A stretch of DNA of 32,980 nt. Origin: a virus. Under the pieces are notes generated by a model. The model saw only the letters and a list, made by a program, of their open reading frames with translations. It searched no databases and was not told the DNA's origin. Numbering within the stretch: position 1 is the stretch's first letter; every line of letters starts with the position of its first letter. Position numbers and translations under genes: made by a program. Positions 22,568-29,909 of this stretch are shown piece after piece. The stretch covers positions 1 to 32,980 of IMG/VR virus record IMGVR_UViG_3300034106_000815; one strand, 5' to 3'.

Positions 22568-22744
22568 TTAAGCTGCGAGCTTTAGAGCATCGACAGGAAG
22601 GCAAATTTCCCCACGACGGGCCTTTCCCGTAACAGGACAAATTTCTTTGAGTTGAGCGTAAGACACGCCGCCAACATTACGCAAGGCCAGCACAACGAAA
22701 GTGCCAGCGACTTTGCCCTTAACGATTTGATTAGCAGAGAACAT
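22568..22744 (-). CDS. First early gene, 58-aa protein
   Basis: The protein reads MFSANQIVKGKVAGTFVVLA, then LRNVGGVSYAQLKEICPVTG, then KARRGEICLPVDALKLAA. AAGGAG lies seven bases before the ATG, and a sigma70-like promoter lies about 40 bases upstream. The IVKGKVAGTFVVLALR opening is one I have seen in other short phage proteins, but I know no function. It is the most promoter-proximal early gene and has its own terminator, so it is probably made early and in large amounts. Confidence 0.75.
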   Translation of the reverse strand: MFSANQIVKGKVAGTFVVLALRNVGGVSYAQLKEICPVTGKARRGEICLPVDALKLAA

Positions 22745-22783
22745 AGAAAAGCTCCTTAGAGGAAGTTTGTTGCTGATGACTGC

Positions 22784-22811
22784 ATCATATCACAGTTGAC
22801 TAGACCATCAA
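22784..22811 (-). promoter_or_regulatory. Leftward early promoter (sigma70-like)
   Basis: On the minus strand TTGATG (22811-22806) and TATGAT (22789-22784) are 16 bases apart, matching four and five of six consensus positions. Transcription should start near 22777, about 33 bases before the 58-aa gene. An imperfect dyad TGATGACTGCATCA (22774-22787) overlaps the -10 and start, where a repressor could bind. Confidence 0.7.
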
Positions 22812-22856
22812 ATACCCTACATCTTAGTCGGATATTCAGACCCTTAGAATTAACCC

Positions 22857-22941
22857 GGAGCCAGGGCAACCTGTCTCGACTGCGGTGTCTCCCCGCAGTT
22901 GCCATGCCCTTCGGGCGAGGTTCACGCCTCGCCCTTTTTTT
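22857..22941 (+). ncRNA. Candidate small structured RNA
   Basis: A -10-like TAGAAT at 22845-22850 would start an RNA near 22857, although its -35 is poor. The RNA can fold AGGGCA (22863-22868) with TGCCCT (22905-22910), enclosing ACTGCGG (22879-22885) paired with CCGCAGT (22893-22899), and ends in a strong terminator. No open reading frame of note lies inside. It sits between the divergent operons. Confidence 0.5.
22913..22941 (+). terminator. Plus-strand intrinsic terminator
   Basis: GGGCGAGG-TTCACG-CCTCGCCC is a perfect eight-pair stem followed by seven T residues. It precedes the regulator's own promoter, so it would insulate the plus-strand cassette from upstream transcription or end a small RNA. 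Confidence 0.88.
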
Positions 22942-22951
22942 GCCATGCCAT

Positions 22952-22981
22952 TTGACTTGCAAGTCATCAGCTGGATACAAT
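22952..22981 (+). promoter_or_regulatory. Promoter of the regulator cassette, predicted leaderless
   Basis: TTGACT (22952-22957) and TACAAT (22976-22981) are 18 bases apart and match five of six consensus positions each. The expected start, six to eight bases past the -10, falls on or beside the A of the ATG at 22989, and no Shine-Dalgarno site fits. The mRNA is therefore probably leaderless. Confidence 0.75.
22954..22965. promoter_or_regulatory. Perfect 12-bp palindrome, likely operator
   Basis: GACTTGCAAGTC is a perfect palindrome overlapping the -35 element and spacer of the regulator promoter. A dimeric HTH protein bound here would block RNA polymerase; autoregulation by the adjacent gene product is the simplest reading. 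Confidence 0.65.
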
Positions 22982-22988
22982 TCTACGC

Positions 22989-23231
22989 ATGACCACTTAC
23001 GCGCAGCAAGCGATTTCTGAAATAAAGGACAAGGCCGAGGCGGCAGGCTTTCGCATGTCCGATGTGTGCCGCGTTGCGGAGATCGATCAGGCGCAGGTCA
23101 GCCGCTGGCATGGCGGCATCACCGAGCCGCTCTACGGGTCCGTACGACGGCTGGAGGATGCAGTTAATGCCCTCGTAGCCGCTCGCCTCAAGAAGATGTC
23201 TGAAAGCCTAGAAATAGCCGGCAAGGCATGA
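22989..23231 (+). CDS. HTH transcriptional regulator
   Basis: This 80-aa protein has a helix-turn-helix at about residues 20-45 (FRMSDVCRVAEIDQAQVSRW), of the Cro/C1 type by the A-x-I-D-x-x-Q-x-SRW recognition helix. The flanks are helical (AQQAISEIKDKAEAAG; RRLEDAVNALVAARLKK). It is probably a dimeric repressor or switch protein controlling its own palindromic operator and perhaps the divergent early promoter. No integrase is present in the window, so this does not by itself indicate lysogeny. It overlaps the next gene by ATGA. Confidence 0.8.
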   Translation: MTTYAQQAISEIKDKAEAAGFRMSDVCRVAEIDQAQVSRWHGGITEPLYGSVRRLEDAVNALVAARLKKMSESLEIAGKA

Positions 23232-23692
23232 AAACCATCGGCATCGACATTGGCCTTGACGGCGCAATCGCGCTGATCGAAAACGGCGATCTCTTAGAAG
23301 TCCACGACATGCCCACCGTGACGCTGGAGCGCAACAACAAGTCAAAGCGTATGGTCAATGCCGCCGAGCTGGCCCGCCTTATCAGGCAGGCAGCACCCGG
23401 CTGCGCGTACCTAGAGCGACTTAACGCGATGCCAGGGCAGGGCGTAACGTCAATGTTCTCGATGGGCCAGAGCCTGGGCGTTGTCCTTGGGATACTCGCA
23501 GCCCTCGACATTCCGACAACGACGATCCCGCCTCGTACATGGCAGCGCGCTTTGGATGTGCCGCAAGGCAAGGACGGCTCGCGCTATCGCGCTGCGCAGC
23601 TTTTCCCGGCGCACGCTGAACTGTTCAAGCGCGTCAAGGACAACGGGCGCAGCGATTCCGCGCTGATCGCCGCCTACGGTGCCCGCCAATGA
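23228..23692 (+). CDS. RuvC-like Holliday junction resolvase
   Basis: This 154-aa protein has an RNase H fold with D7 in MKTIGIDIGLDGAIALIENG, E63 in AYLERLNAMPGQG, and D143 in GRSDSALIAAYGAR. The MPGQGVTSMFSMGQSLGVV segment and the IPTTTIPPRTWQRAL strand-helix are typical of RuvC-type phage resolvases. It should cut branched DNA before packaging, linking it to the minus-strand nuclease and SSB. It overlaps both neighbours by four bases. Confidence 0.87.
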   Translation: MKTIGIDIGLDGAIALIENGDLLEVHDMPTVTLERNNKSKRMVNAAELARLIRQAAPGCAYLERLNAMPGQGVTSMFSMGQSLGVVLGILAALDIPTTTIPPRTWQRALDVPQGKDGSRYRAAQLFPAHAELFKRVKDNGRSDSALIAAYGARQ

Positions 23693-24390
23693 AGTGGGAT
23701 AGCCTCGACCCGTTCCCGCATCTGGTGATTGACGGGTTCATGGATGAGCAGCAGGCTCTGCAACTGTCCAGCGACTTCCCAGACTTCGATTCACCGATCT
23801 GGCATTCATACGATAACGCCATCGAGGTGAAGAAGACCTGCAACAACTGGCACCACTTCTCGCCTGACCTGTACAGGTTTTTCTATGACATGAACTCGCT
23901 TGAGTGCATCTTGCCTTTTGAGGCTCTGACGAATGGCAGGCTATTCCCAGACTACGGCCTTCACGGTGCCGGCCTACACATTCACGGCTCTGGCGGTAAG
24001 CTAAACCCGCATCTGGACTACAGCATCCATCCTAAGATCAAGCTGGAGCGCCGACTCAATCTCATCGTGTACCTTAACCCCGACTGGCAGGAGTCGTGGG
24101 GCGGCTCGCTGGGGCTGTGGCGCGATGACAATGGCAAGCCCGGCGAGCTGGTGAAATCAATCGCGCCGCTGTTTAATCGCGCTGTGATCTTCGACACGAC
24201 AAACGCTTGGCATGGACTGCCTGAGCCTGTAGCGTGCCCTGTAGGACAGCACCGCAAGTCCTTGGCGGTTTACTTCCTGTGCGATCCGAGAGAAGGCGCT
24301 GCCTCGCGTAACCGCGCTCTGTTTGCGCCGACTGCGGAGCAGGCCGGTGATGGCGAGGTGATGGCGCTGATTGAGAGGCGGGCGCGTTAA
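23689..24390 (+). CDS. 2-oxoglutarate/Fe(II)-dependent oxygenase (prolyl-hydroxylase-like)
   Basis: This 233-aa protein carries the full iron and 2-oxoglutarate site: H108-x-D110 in LNPHLDYSIHP, H175 in NAWHGLPEPV, and R189 in HRKSLAVYFL. The jelly-roll strands RRLNLIVYLNPDWQESWGGS and NRAVIFDT fit prolyl-4-hydroxylase-like enzymes. Its substrate could be a protein, a nucleotide or a glycan; the genes beside it do not decide. Its stop shares TTAA with the stop of the convergent 246-aa gene, so the two transcripts overlap at their ends. Confidence 0.87.
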   Translation: MKWDSLDPFPHLVIDGFMDEQQALQLSSDFPDFDSPIWHSYDNAIEVKKTCNNWHHFSPDLYRFFYDMNSLECILPFEALTNGRLFPDYGLHGAGLHIHGSGGKLNPHLDYSIHPKIKLERRLNLIVYLNPDWQESWGGSLGLWRDDNGKPGELVKSIAPLFNRAVIFDTTNAWHGLPEPVACPVGQHRKSLAVYFLCDPREGAASRNRALFAPTAEQAGDGEVMALIERRAR

Positions 24391-25127
24391 GGCGCGAGAA
24401 GGCCGCGCTTAGGCTTGACTTCAAATGCTGGAGAATTTGCGCCAGCACCGTAAACAGAGCCATCATCCAAGACGCCTGCGCTCATATCGGAAACGTCATA
24501 ACCGCTTTTCTGAAGTGACTTATAGACATTTACGGCTGGCTTTTCCACCGTGAAGTCGCTGAAAACTCTTAAACCTCTATTAGAGGCTTCATTGATAAGA
24601 GCCTCATACAAACCTTTCCCGAGTCCCTTCCCACGCTGTGCTTCGTCAAGTTCAGCGTAACTGATCTTTAGGTAAGGCACATCAGAAATGGAGTCTGGTG
24701 GTCTGATGACTCCTCCAACTTGCCCAAACTCAGATTTAGCCGATAAATAATTTCCTGCTTCATTAGTGTCAACATTGATTTTTGAGGCCACATTTTTGAC
24801 ACTCGCCCCAACCGGCAGCCCCTTCGTGGCTCTCACGCCCGCCATCGCCGCACGGCCAATCGGCACAGCCTCCGGTGCCAGCGTCATAAGAGCCGCCTCG
24901 GCCTCTGGGCGCAGGCGTGTCGTCATGCCTCTGCCCTTTGTCAGAGGCTCGCCGTAGGACATGCGCTCAACCGTTGCGGGGATGCCTGTCTCCGCGAGCA
25001 GCCCTCCTAGACCTTGCATCTGCTGCGCACGCTGCGGGCTTCGCATCCACTCTACGCCACCAGTTAAGGCGTCAGATAGCAAACCCAGAAGAGGGTTACG
25101 CGGTGTTGGGCGAATGTAGTCGGCCAT
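24387..25127 (-). CDS. Virion-type protein fused to GNAT acetyltransferase
   Basis: In this 246-aa protein residues 1-105 (NPLLGLLSDALTGGVEW; VERMSYGEPLTKGRGMT) match N-terminal segments seen on large phage virion proteins carrying different C-terminal enzymes. Residues about 128-240 form a GNAT fold: YLKISYAELDEAQRG, the acetyl-CoA loop QRGKGLGKG at 164-172, the helix LYEALINEASNRGL and the closing strand-helix AVNVYKSLQKSGYDVSD. It is probably packaged and ejected with the DNA to acetylate a host target, but this is inference. TAATG joins it to the 656-aa gene upstream. Confidence 0.75.
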   Translation of the reverse strand: MADYIRPTPRNPLLGLLSDALTGGVEWMRSPQRAQQMQGLGGLLAETGIPATVERMSYGEPLTKGRGMTTRLRPEAEAALMTLAPEAVPIGRAAMAGVRATKGLPVGASVKNVASKINVDTNEAGNYLSAKSEFGQVGGVIRPPDSISDVPYLKISYAELDEAQRGKGLGKGLYEALINEASNRGLRVFSDFTVEKPAVNVYKSLQKSGYDVSDMSAGVLDDGSVYGAGANSPAFEVKPKRGLLAP

Positions 25128-27097
25128 TACTCCCCCAGCAATCCAGGCACCGCAGTGCCTGCGGTAGCGGAGTAGCCAGTTGCTCGCGTCTGCTGCTGCA
25201 ATGCCCTGCGCCTAAGCTCATCAAGCACTGGCGTGAGGCTCATCAGCGTTTCTTGCTGACGCACGAAGCTCGGATCAAGCACGCTGCGAGTTAGCTGCTC
25301 TGCGACATTCTGGTCAATGCCCTGCATACGCGGGACAAGCTGGCCGAGCATACGCGAACCGCCACCGAGTAGATCGCCGCGAAGCATCTGCGTGCCAGCC
25401 GAGATGACTTCAGACGGTGCCGGACCTTGAATCTCTCCAACCTCCTGAGCGATTCGCGTTGTCGGTGAACCGCCTTCAATCATGCCGCGAGTACGCGCCA
25501 TAGACTGCTCTCGCTGCAAGTTCTTGATGAAGTTCTCGTATTCGCCAACAGAGTTGAAGATCAGCTTGAAACGATCCTTCATATTCCGATCATTGAGGAA
25601 CTTGCTGGCGACATCAGCCGTTTCGCGCATCCCGTAGATCTCGTCGCGCAGGGTCTGGATAGCGCCCAGGCGATACATCTGCTGCTGCCCCTCGTCTGCG
25701 AACTGATCCAACTCACGGCGAATCTCTGCCGGAGTTTTGCGCAGAAATTTCTCGCGGCCAGAATTGAGCGCGTCAAGCAGCGCCGATTCACCCGAAAATG
25801 TGTCAAGAGCCTTGCCGTAAACAGAGACTTCATCGGTAATGGCTTTGCGCAGTTGCGTGCGCAGGCTCTCCAGATCGCGGAACCGCTCCCTTTCGCCAGA
25901 TCGCTTCGCGGCCTCGGCCAGATCGCCTACATACTTGTATGCTTTGTCCAGCATCACCATATCGTTATCAGGCAGATCGGCAAACTGCGGCAAACGTCGA
26001 GCATTGGCAATGGCAGTCTGAATGTCCTTGGACTTCTTGAGCAGGTTGTCGATTGCGAATGACTCAATCTGTCCTGCTGCCCGCGCCTGATCGTAAAACG
26101 GAGTCGCAAGCATCGAGCGTCGATTGATGATGTCGTTTGCCACATCATCCAAATCACGGGCACCGACTGCCGTCAGATCGGTGATGTCCTTGATGATGCG
26201 AGGACCGGCAGCAACCATGCGCTCCGTCAGCATCTGACGGGTTTCGGTTTCCGCTGCCTGCGGGATAGCCATTGCACCGCGAGCGAGGCGTCTGACACCT
26301 TCGCCGGCAATGTCTGCAAGAGTCTCATCACGCGCCTTGAGGGTACGGACTACTTCGGCTTGGCGTGCCGCCAACTGCTGCGGAGTCATGCCCTCTTGGG
26401 CAATCTTGCGAGCGAGAATCTCTTGCGCTTTGTTCAGTGGATCTTGCGGGCGCACGATACCTGTGGCTTCGCCAACCCTGCGAGCGCCAGATCCGATGCC
26501 AGATGTAATAGCTGGAGTCGCCCCGCCGAGTACGCCACCAGTAACGCCACCAAGCGTTGCGCCAAGGACTCGATCCTCAATGCCGCCTTGAGCCGTACCG
26601 GCACCAGACAGAGCGCCAGTTGCTGCGCCTGCTCCTGCGCCTCTCGTCATCATTGAGGCAAGGCCAGGAATGCGAGCAGCGCTGGCTGCTGTGGCGGCAG
26701 TAGATGCACCGCCAGTAAAAGGAGCCGCAAAAATACCGGCAACCGTAGGCAGCAAACTTCCAGTAGCTTCGCCAGCAAATGCTCTTACTGGGTACTGCTC
26801 TTCGTATTGCTTGATGCCAGCCCTGACCCTGGCAAGCTCCTGCTCGTAACGAGGACCAGACGTTGCGCGAGCGCGCATTGCTGCCTCTGCTTCATCGGAA
26901 AAACCAAACGTCAAGCCTTGAAGAAGTGATCGGCCAATGCCGGCTTGTACTGGCGTGCCTTGAAACCTCGGCGCAGCAGCAGGAGGCTGCATTGCTCCAG
27001 CAGGCACCGGCTCGCCTGATGCTGGGGCGGCTACGCGAAGAGACTCGGGCAGATCATCGAGCGGGACTGCCTGACCGGAACGTGGTGAAGTTGCCAT
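25127..27097 (-). CDS. Large internal virion / DNA-ejection protein
   Basis: This 656-aa protein has a Pro/Ala-rich N-terminus, a glycine-zipper stretch at about residues 130-210 (GAGAGAATGALSGAGTAQGG; GGVTGGVLGGATPA), then a long helical charged body (about 215-620) with DLDDVANDIINRRSMLATPF and NSVGEYENFIKNLQREQSMA. Glycine zippers next to helical rods suit proteins that cross the host membrane during ejection. The ATG at 27097 shares TAATG with the upstream stop; an ATG at 27112 is possible. The exact family is not recognised. Confidence 0.75.
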   Translation of the reverse strand: MATSPRSGQAVPLDDLPESLRVAAPASGEPVPAGAMQPPAAAPRFQGTPVQAGIGRSLLQGLTFGFSDEAEAAMRARATSGPRYEQELARVRAGIKQYEEQYPVRAFAGEATGSLLPTVAGIFAAPFTGGASTAATAASAARIPGLASMMTRGAGAGAATGALSGAGTAQGGIEDRVLGATLGGVTGGVLGGATPAITSGIGSGARRVGEATGIVRPQDPLNKAQEILARKIAQEGMTPQQLAARQAEVVRTLKARDETLADIAGEGVRRLARGAMAIPQAAETETRQMLTERMVAAGPRIIKDITDLTAVGARDLDDVANDIINRRSMLATPFYDQARAAGQIESFAIDNLLKKSKDIQTAIANARRLPQFADLPDNDMVMLDKAYKYVGDLAEAAKRSGERERFRDLESLRTQLRKAITDEVSVYGKALDTFSGESALLDALNSGREKFLRKTPAEIRRELDQFADEGQQQMYRLGAIQTLRDEIYGMRETADVASKFLNDRNMKDRFKLIFNSVGEYENFIKNLQREQSMARTRGMIEGGSPTTRIAQEVGEIQGPAPSEVISAGTQMLRGDLLGGGSRMLGQLVPRMQGIDQNVAEQLTRSVLDPSFVRQQETLMSLTPVLDELRRRALQQQTRATGYSATAGTAVPGLLGE

Positions 27098-29133
27098 TAT
27101 TGATATTCCCATCGACCGTTACGGAAAACAATGTTCCTGTTGTTCCTGTCTTTTGCCGTGTCGCCTTCTTTCGGGACTTGCGCTGGGGGCGGCGGCACAT
27201 AAGGCTGATACGCCCTGCCGGCAGATGTTCGCATAGCGCCAGTGGCGATGGCGCGAGCCTGCTCTTTCTGCCTAATAACTTCTGGCCCCTCTCCAATTTG
27301 CGGGAAATACGTTTCGTATTCCTTGCGCATCTCATCCTCACCGATGACAGCACCAGATTCCTTGCGCAGCTTGGCGCGAATCCAATCATCTGCGGCTTGC
27401 TTGTACTGCTGCTGCTCGGCAGTCATTGCACGCCGCTGCGCGACACCACCAATGACGGGCAACGATCCAGCCACAGCAGCCCTTACGCCGGGTTGCGATC
27501 CTGCTGGTAGACCACTAATGACATCCTGTGATCTTTCCATACGCTGGGCGAAACCAGCAGCATTCGACTCGCCTTCTGTCGGCCTTGCCGATCCGCTAGC
27601 ACCCATCAGCGGCTTGCCTGCTGCATCGGTAAGAGGAATGATGGGCCGGCCAGGAACCTTCGGGACATAAAAGATACCGTTGGCAGTCTCGGTGCGCTCA
27701 TACGCGCCCCTAGCGAACTCGGCTTCGCTGATGTTCAGCCTGCGCCGAGCAATCTCAAGCTGCTGGCCTTCAATGCCCATCAAGGGTTTGCCTGTCGCAT
27801 CCGTCAGAGGAATGACTTTACCGCCTGGAGTCGTTGGCACATACATAATGCCGCCAGGAGTTTCCACTCTCTGATAGTTGCCGCGATTGAACTCATCTTG
27901 ACTGATCTTAAGCCTCTCACGGGCAATGTCCAGAGTCTGACGTTCAATGTCTAGGCGCGCTTGCTCCACCGGAGATATGCCGGTTCCAAAGGTTGTTCCC
28001 GGAGCAATATTCCTCAGATCAACTGCACGCTTCTGACCATCAACGTCAATGATCTGGATGTTCTGTCCAGTGCCGAATTTTGTTCCGACAGGAGTGTTTT
28101 TCAGATCAATCAGTTGCTTCTGACCATCAACGTCAACAAGCTGGAGATCTTGGCCTTTGCCGAATACGGTTCCGACAGGTGTCGCGTTAAGGTCAATAAG
28201 CTGCTTGGTGCCATCAACATCAACGAATTGCAAGTTCCTGCCGGTTCCAAATGTCTGCCCTGCTGCGACTTTGCTCTTGTCAATAGCGACAATCTTGCCG
28301 TCAATGGTTTGCAGCACGACATCACGCTTAGGGCCAAAACCTTCCAGCGGCTTGATGGTGTTGTCGTCGAAACGCTGGACAAGAATCTGATTGCCGGATG
28401 CCTCATCCGTAACGGTCAAAGGCTCGCCAATCGGCTTGACCCTAACTTGCGGCTCAAAGTCCTTGGGCAACTGAATAAAGCCACCAGACTCAGTACGCTG
28501 AACCCAGCCGGTCCTAGTCTGGATCGGCTCTCCGATGACCTTCTGCCGAGTCGGCGCAAGCTGCTCGGCAATGTCGATCATGCGCTTGGCATCTTCAGTT
28601 CGGCCTCTTGATGTGTACAAACGAGCAGCATCACGATACCGCTGCGCTTGCATCTCATTAGGACTCATCGCAGGCGCAGCGGGCGTAGCCTGCCCGATCA
28701 TCCCTGCTCGCGCAACCGTAGGCCCAGCAGGCATACCCTCGGTAACTGGCGCAGCGAGCGCCATATCTGGAGTGATTTCACCTCCAGCAGCAGGCGCAAT
28801 CTGTTGCCCACCGCCAAGAATCTTAGCAATGTTCTCTTCCATCTCACGCGCTCGGCGCGCCTCCTCCAGCTTCTGGCGAGTCATCATGCCGGCTAATGCC
28901 GACTGCTGCGCTCTCTCAGCGCCAGCCTGACCAGCGGTCAAAGCAGACCCGAGCGCCTGTCCTAGCGTGGTGCGTGTCGTAGACGGGCCACCGGCCTGCA
29001 AGAGCGCAGCGGCAGCGGAAAGCATAGCCCTATTCCTGATCGACGATTGTTGCTCTGGCGTCAATAAATCGCCGTATTCGTCAGCACCGAATGCCGACCC
29101 CAGCAACCCGCCAAGATCAAATGATGTTGCCAT
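27097..29133 (-). CDS. Large internal virion protein with two kinds of tandem repeat
   Basis: This 678-aa protein has helical ends (RRAREMEENIAKILGGG; DDWIRAKLRKESGAVIGEDE then MRKEYETYFPQIG). Residues 295-381 are three 29-residue copies, each FG(T/K)G-x5-VDVDG-x-K-x-x-(I/V)DL-x5-GT. A degenerate copy precedes them. Residues about 396-511 are two 58-residue copies sharing IAR-x-RL-x-IS and IPLTDA-GKPLMG. The C-terminal RAKLRKESGAVIGEDEMRKE region I recall from other phage internal or ejection proteins. GAGGT precedes the ATG. The repeats look like stacked beta hairpins and may line a tube. Confidence 0.75.
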   Translation of the reverse strand: MATSFDLGGLLGSAFGADEYGDLLTPEQQSSIRNRAMLSAAAALLQAGGPSTTRTTLGQALGSALTAGQAGAERAQQSALAGMMTRQKLEEARRAREMEENIAKILGGGQQIAPAAGGEITPDMALAAPVTEGMPAGPTVARAGMIGQATPAAPAMSPNEMQAQRYRDAARLYTSRGRTEDAKRMIDIAEQLAPTRQKVIGEPIQTRTGWVQRTESGGFIQLPKDFEPQVRVKPIGEPLTVTDEASGNQILVQRFDDNTIKPLEGFGPKRDVVLQTIDGKIVAIDKSKVAAGQTFGTGRNLQFVDVDGTKQLIDLNATPVGTVFGKGQDLQLVDVDGQKQLIDLKNTPVGTKFGTGQNIQIIDVDGQKRAVDLRNIAPGTTFGTGISPVEQARLDIERQTLDIARERLKISQDEFNRGNYQRVETPGGIMYVPTTPGGKVIPLTDATGKPLMGIEGQQLEIARRRLNISEAEFARGAYERTETANGIFYVPKVPGRPIIPLTDAAGKPLMGASGSARPTEGESNAAGFAQRMERSQDVISGLPAGSQPGVRAAVAGSLPVIGGVAQRRAMTAEQQQYKQAADDWIRAKLRKESGAVIGEDEMRKEYETYFPQIGEGPEVIRQKEQARAIATGAMRTSAGRAYQPYVPPPPAQVPKEGDTAKDRNNRNIVFRNGRWEYQ

Positions 29134-29141
29134 GTTTCACC

Positions 29142-29897
29142 TCATCCAAACAGGCCAAGCAGACCACCAATGCCAGCGCCGATTCCAGTTCCAATTCCTG
29201 GGATGCTGCTTCCTAAACTTGCTCCAGCCAATGCACCACCAAGCGCCCCAGATCCGCGATTGCGATACAGCGGAGATGTCGTCGTCATGCCAAGATTTGG
29301 CAGGCTCCCACTCAATGCGCTTTGCGATATCCCCAACCGCTCAAGGCCGATGTTTCGCAGAGTATCAAGCTCACGCTGCTCAAGCTGCTGACGGGTGCCG
29401 CCAAGACCGAGGACATCCATTGCGCCCTGACGGCCAATGTTGCGCGCCTGCTGGGCAAGTCTTGCAGCTTCGCCGTAGCCTTGCTGGCGCAGCCCCGCAG
29501 ATGCCCTGCTGGCCTCCCTAAGATATGCATCGTTGGTCAGAGCCTGCGCTACGCCCTGCCGGCTACCGCCAAAGGCTTTAGCCGCTGTGGCGCGCTGCGA
29601 TTCAACCATCTGCGCCATGCGCCTTTGCTCCTCGATGTCAGCAAGCGTATTCTGGACAACTTGCTGCTCGTAAGGATTCTGAAAGGCTGTGATCTCTTCT
29701 GGCGCGAATGGAGTCAGCCCCAGGTTTGTAAGCTGCCGCTCGCCAGCCTCGTACAGGGGATTGAACTGCGCGAACTGCTGCGCAGGCAATGCAGCCGCCA
29801 CACCTCGCGCCTGCTCAATCTGTTGCAGGTATGCATTCTTCAGATCAGGGTCAATTGACTGCGTAGTCGTTTGCGTGCCGCCGCCACCTTTAGACAT
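29142..29897 (-). CDS. Internal virion / ejection-type protein with C-terminal glycine zipper
   Basis: In this 251-aa protein the opening (MSKGGGGTQTTTQSIDPDLK) is followed by a long Gln/Ala-rich helical body (YLQQIEQARGVAAALPAQ; EEQRRMAQMVESQRATAAKA). It closes with GALGGALAGASLGSSIPGIG and TGIGAGIGGLLGLFG, a glycine-zipper segment able to enter membranes. This plan is common in small phage proteins encoded with ejection proteins. AAGGAG precedes the ATG. It most likely leaves the capsid with the DNA. Confidence 0.75.
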   Translation of the reverse strand: MSKGGGGTQTTTQSIDPDLKNAYLQQIEQARGVAAALPAQQFAQFNPLYEAGERQLTNLGLTPFAPEEITAFQNPYEQQVVQNTLADIEEQRRMAQMVESQRATAAKAFGGSRQGVAQALTNDAYLREASRASAGLRQQGYGEAARLAQQARNIGRQGAMDVLGLGGTRQQLEQRELDTLRNIGLERLGISQSALSGSLPNLGMTTTSPLYRNRGSGALGGALAGASLGSSIPGIGTGIGAGIGGLLGLFG

Positions 29898-29909
29898 ATT
29901 CCAACTCCT

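Noticed and set aside
22989-23231. HTH protein as proof of a temperate lifestyle
   Set aside because: No integrase, excisionase, partition or attachment site was found in the window; regulators of this size also occur in virulent phages.
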